Source of the DNA: Clostridia bacterium
GTDB lineage: Bacteria > Bacillota > DULZ01
Reading direction: 5' to 3'
NCBI GenBank assembly: GCA_012520135.1
Contig: JAAYOX010000294.1
Coordinates: 1 to 7,551 of the forward strand
Length of the DNA stretch: 7,551 nt
The first letter of the stretch is position 1, and each line of letters begins with the position of its first letter. Below the pieces are notes generated by a model that saw nothing but the letters and a program-made list of their open reading frames with translations, ran no database searches and had not been told where the DNA came from. Position numbers and translations under genes: made by a program. Positions 5,723-7,551 of the stretch are shown piece after piece.

Positions 5723-6023
5723 GCCCATATTCCCTATTGATACGCTCGGCTACCTTATCCGCAGATACAACTCTGCCTGCCCTCAAGTCGTTAAACCCTT
5801 TTTCAATTTCATTGTTAAACTCTTCAGGTGTTAAATCCTCAATTGCAAGAGGTCTATTATGTGTAATTTTAACTTCAAATGGTAGCCCGTTTTGCAAAAC
5901 AACCTGTCTTAAAAAAATATTAATAGCATTTGACATAGGTATGCCAAGTTTATTTAACACCATTTCTGCTTGTTCTTTTATTTCCGGCTCAACACGAGCA
6001 AAAATACTTGTAGTTTTCGACAT
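5712..6023 (-). CDS. RelB/DinJ-family antitoxin
   Basis: The protein has 103 residues with an ATG start at 6023 and a strong AAGGAGG eight bases upstream. Residues 1-50 are the ribbon-helix-helix DNA-binding region of RelB/DinJ antitoxins (PF04221): TSIFARVEPEIKEQAEMVLN, KLGIPMSNAINIFLRQVV and the typical GLPFEVK linker (46-52). The C-terminal half (EDLTPEEFNNEIEKGFNDLR) would wrap the toxin. Such antitoxins dimerise, bind an operator over their own promoter and neutralise the toxin. It is followed with an 11-base overlap by the frameshifted RelE-type toxin, so it may now act as an orphan antitoxin. It lies between phage terminase and portal genes, an unusual place in a late head operon. Confidence 0.92.
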   Translation of the reverse strand: MSKTTSIFARVEPEIKEQAEMVLNKLGIPMSNAINIFLRQVVLQNGLPFEVKITHNRPLAIEDLTPEEFNNEIEKGFNDLRAGRVVSADKVAERINREYGHEL

Positions 6024-6050
6024 ACATATCGCCTCCTTCTTGGTATTTAT

Positions 6051-6079
6051 ATTTTACCATTTTGTATTGCGATATGCAA
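6051..6079 (-). promoter_or_regulatory. Promoter of the toxin-antitoxin cassette
   Basis: Minus strand: TTGCAT (6074-6079), a 17-base spacer, TAAAAT (6051-6056). It lies in the 69-base gap between the terminase stop and the antitoxin start, so the cassette has a promoter independent of the phage operon. Confidence 0.6.
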
Positions 6080-6081
6080 TA
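6065..6081. promoter_or_regulatory. Operator-like inverted repeat
   Basis: TATTGC-GATAT-GCAATA: perfect 6-base arms around a 5-base centre, lying over the -35 box. Ribbon-helix-helix antitoxins bind short palindromes over their promoters, so autorepression by the RelB-type product is the natural reading, though not shown here. Confidence 0.5.
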
Positions 6082-6092
6082 TATTCGCAGAC

Positions 6093-7551
6093 TTAAAACA
6101 CCACTAGTCCCCGCTCATCATACACAGATTTATCTTTGCTCACCCCTTCATTTCTGATACACCGGTCTAGCGCCATAATCATAGCCACCGCACCGTCAAT
6201 CTTCTCTGTTGACTTTGCCTTATCAGGCTTGATGTTACCAGCAGGGTCGGTGCGAATGTGAATGTTATCCATCATCCAAGATAAAACCGGGTGGCCGCCA
6301 TGAGCGATTCTTTTCTCCAGGGTCAGTTTCATCAGTTCTTTGGTGGGTGGGGACATATCTTTAAAGCCCTGGCCGAAGGGAACCACGATAAATCCGGCAC
6401 CCTCTAAGTTCTGCACCATCTGCACAGCACCCCAGCGGTCAAAGGCAATCTCCTGGATGTTGTAATCCTGGCCCAGCTCTTCGATAAATTTTTCAATAAA
6501 GCCGTAGTGGATGACATTACCCTCGGTGGTTAAAAGGTATCCCTGGTTTTGCCAAATATCGTAGGGTACATGATCCCGGCGCACTCTAAGGTCTAAGGTT
6601 TCCTCCGGTAGCCAAAAGTAGGGAAGAACATAATACTTGTCGTCCCCATCCACCGGTGGAAACACCAACACAAAGGCGGTGATGTCGGTGGAACTGGATA
6701 AATCTAGCCCGCCGAAACAAACCCTACCTTTGAGCATATCCGGGTCTACCGGGTAAGCGCATTTTTCCCAAGTGTCCATAGGCATCCACTTGATCTGTTG
6801 TTTCAGCCACATATTTAGTCGCAGCTGTTTGAACAACGCTTCCTCCGCCGGGTCTTGCTTGGCTTGCAAGAAATGTTCTCTGACCCGCTCTATTTGAATG
6901 GTGTGGCCCAGGCTTGGGTTGGCTTTATACCAATTACTTTCATCCTCCCAATCGTCATCTTCCTCCAGACCATAAATGATGGGCAGGAAGGTAGGGTCAA
7001 TTCTTCTTCCGGCTAAAATATCCTTGGCCTTGCAATGCATCTCCCAACCATAGCCCTGCAGCTTGTTACCCGCCGTGGTTAAATAGATAAACAGGGGCTC
7101 TTCCCTGGCATCACCGGAACCAGTGGTTAGCATCTTGGCCAGGTCAGGGTTAGGGTAAGTCCAGATTTCATCAAGGATAACGCAAGATGGGTTAAGTCCT
7201 GACTTGGATTTTACATCGGAACTTAACACCTGATAAAAACTGCCAGTTCTAGGGTAGACAATCCTTTTAGTGGACATGATGATTTTAGTCACCCTCGAAA
7301 GGGTCTGATTACCCTCCACGAAATTAACACTGGTATTGAAAATGATGCTGGCCTGCTGCCGGTCGCAAGCGGCTACATAGACCTCGGCGTTGGGTTCACC
7401 ATCGGCCAGGAGCATATACAGGGCTAAAGCCGCCGAGGCTTCACTTTTTCCTGATTTTTTCGGAATTTCGACATAAACCGTCCTATATTGCCGGGTTCCA
7501 TCCTCCCGCAAAGTGCCGAAGGTTTGTTTTATTAGATCCAGTTCCCATGGA
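6093..7551 (-). CDS. Phage terminase large subunit, HK97/Terminase_1 type (5' end outside window)
   Basis: 485 codons are visible; the frame stays open through the right edge (PWELDLIKQTFGT precedes an in-frame TTG at 7511, which is not the real start). TerL is the ATP-driven motor and nuclease that cuts concatemers and packages DNA through the portal. Visible motifs, numbered from the first visible residue, are: Walker A EIPKKSGKSE (GKS 34-36), Walker B SCVILDEIW (DE 127-128), coupling motif YLTTAG (156-161), and nuclease acidic residues in GLDLSSSTD (D283), AFDRWG (D371) and KIDGAVAM (D452). PNPDLAKMLTTGSGDAREEP is typical of PF03354. The C-terminus (SVYDERGLVVF) is of the usual kind, so the visible part looks undamaged, in contrast to the truncated portal gene. 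The portal should follow directly; instead a toxin-antitoxin cassette begins within 70 bases. Confidence 0.95.
   Translation of the reverse strand, partial: PWELDLIKQTFGTLREDGTRQYRTVYVEIPKKSGKSEASAALALYMLLADGEPNAEVYVAACDRQQASIIFNTSVNFVEGNQTLSRVTKIIMSTKRIVYPRTGSFYQVLSSDVKSKSGLNPSCVILDEIWTYPNPDLAKMLTTGSGDAREEPLFIYLTTAGNKLQGYGWEMHCKAKDILAGRRIDPTFLPIIYGLEEDDDWEDESNWYKANPSLGHTIQIERVREHFLQAKQDPAEEALFKQLRLNMWLKQQIKWMPMDTWEKCAYPVDPDMLKGRVCFGGLDLSSSTDITAFVLVFPPVDGDDKYYVLPYFWLPEETLDLRVRRDHVPYDIWQNQGYLLTTEGNVIHYGFIEKFIEELGQDYNIQEIAFDRWGAVQMVQNLEGAGFIVVPFGQGFKDMSPPTKELMKLTLEKRIAHGGHPVLSWMMDNIHIRTDPAGNIKPDKAKSTEKIDGAVAMIMALDRCIRNEGVSKDKSVYDERGLVVF

Overview
The window suggests a Gram-positive, moderately GC-rich anaerobe of the Clostridia/Peptococcaceae kind. 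This is an inference from strong GGAGG-type ribosome sites, GTG starts, a secreted surface protein ending in a poly-glycine linker, an HK97-type prophage and a palindrome of a kind I associate with such genomes. All well-preserved genes lie on the minus strand; the two plus-strand pieces are broken remnants.

Layout, left to right. (1) 1-1115: the first 371 residues of a secreted cell-surface protein, with a signal peptide, a helical region, an Ig-like domain and a Gly-rich linker that leaves the window. (2) 1116-1501: its promoter region, a GC-rich block I cannot assign, a perfect 16-bp-arm palindrome (1361-1393), and a plus-strand antitoxin fragment trapped between the palindrome and the next gene. 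(3) 1502-3219: a two-gene operon with a good promoter. It encodes a membrane-anchored coiled-coil protein followed, with an 11-base overlap, by a secreted phosphodiester glycosidase (NAGPA-like) that carries its own N-terminal coiled coil. (4) 3226-3801: a graveyard made of the 3' end of an unknown plus-strand gene abutting a truncated IS3-family OrfB on the other strand. (5) 3925-4980: an apparently intact Rpn/PD-(D/E)XK 'recombination-promoting nuclease'. (6) 5012-7551: a decayed prophage head module. The large terminase is complete at its C-terminus, while the portal gene is cut off after about 76 codons and fused to a foreign tail.

Between terminase and portal sits a self-contained RelB/RelE-type toxin-antitoxin cassette with its own promoter, operator-like palindrome and terminator. 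The antitoxin is intact. The toxin carries a single-base frameshift that splits it into two overlapping reading frames, so the cassette probably survives as an orphan antitoxin.

The most distinctive intact unit is the coiled-coil plus glycosidase pair. The most distinctive evolutionary signals are the broken toxin inside the phage head operon and the pile of gene fragments around the Rpn gene.
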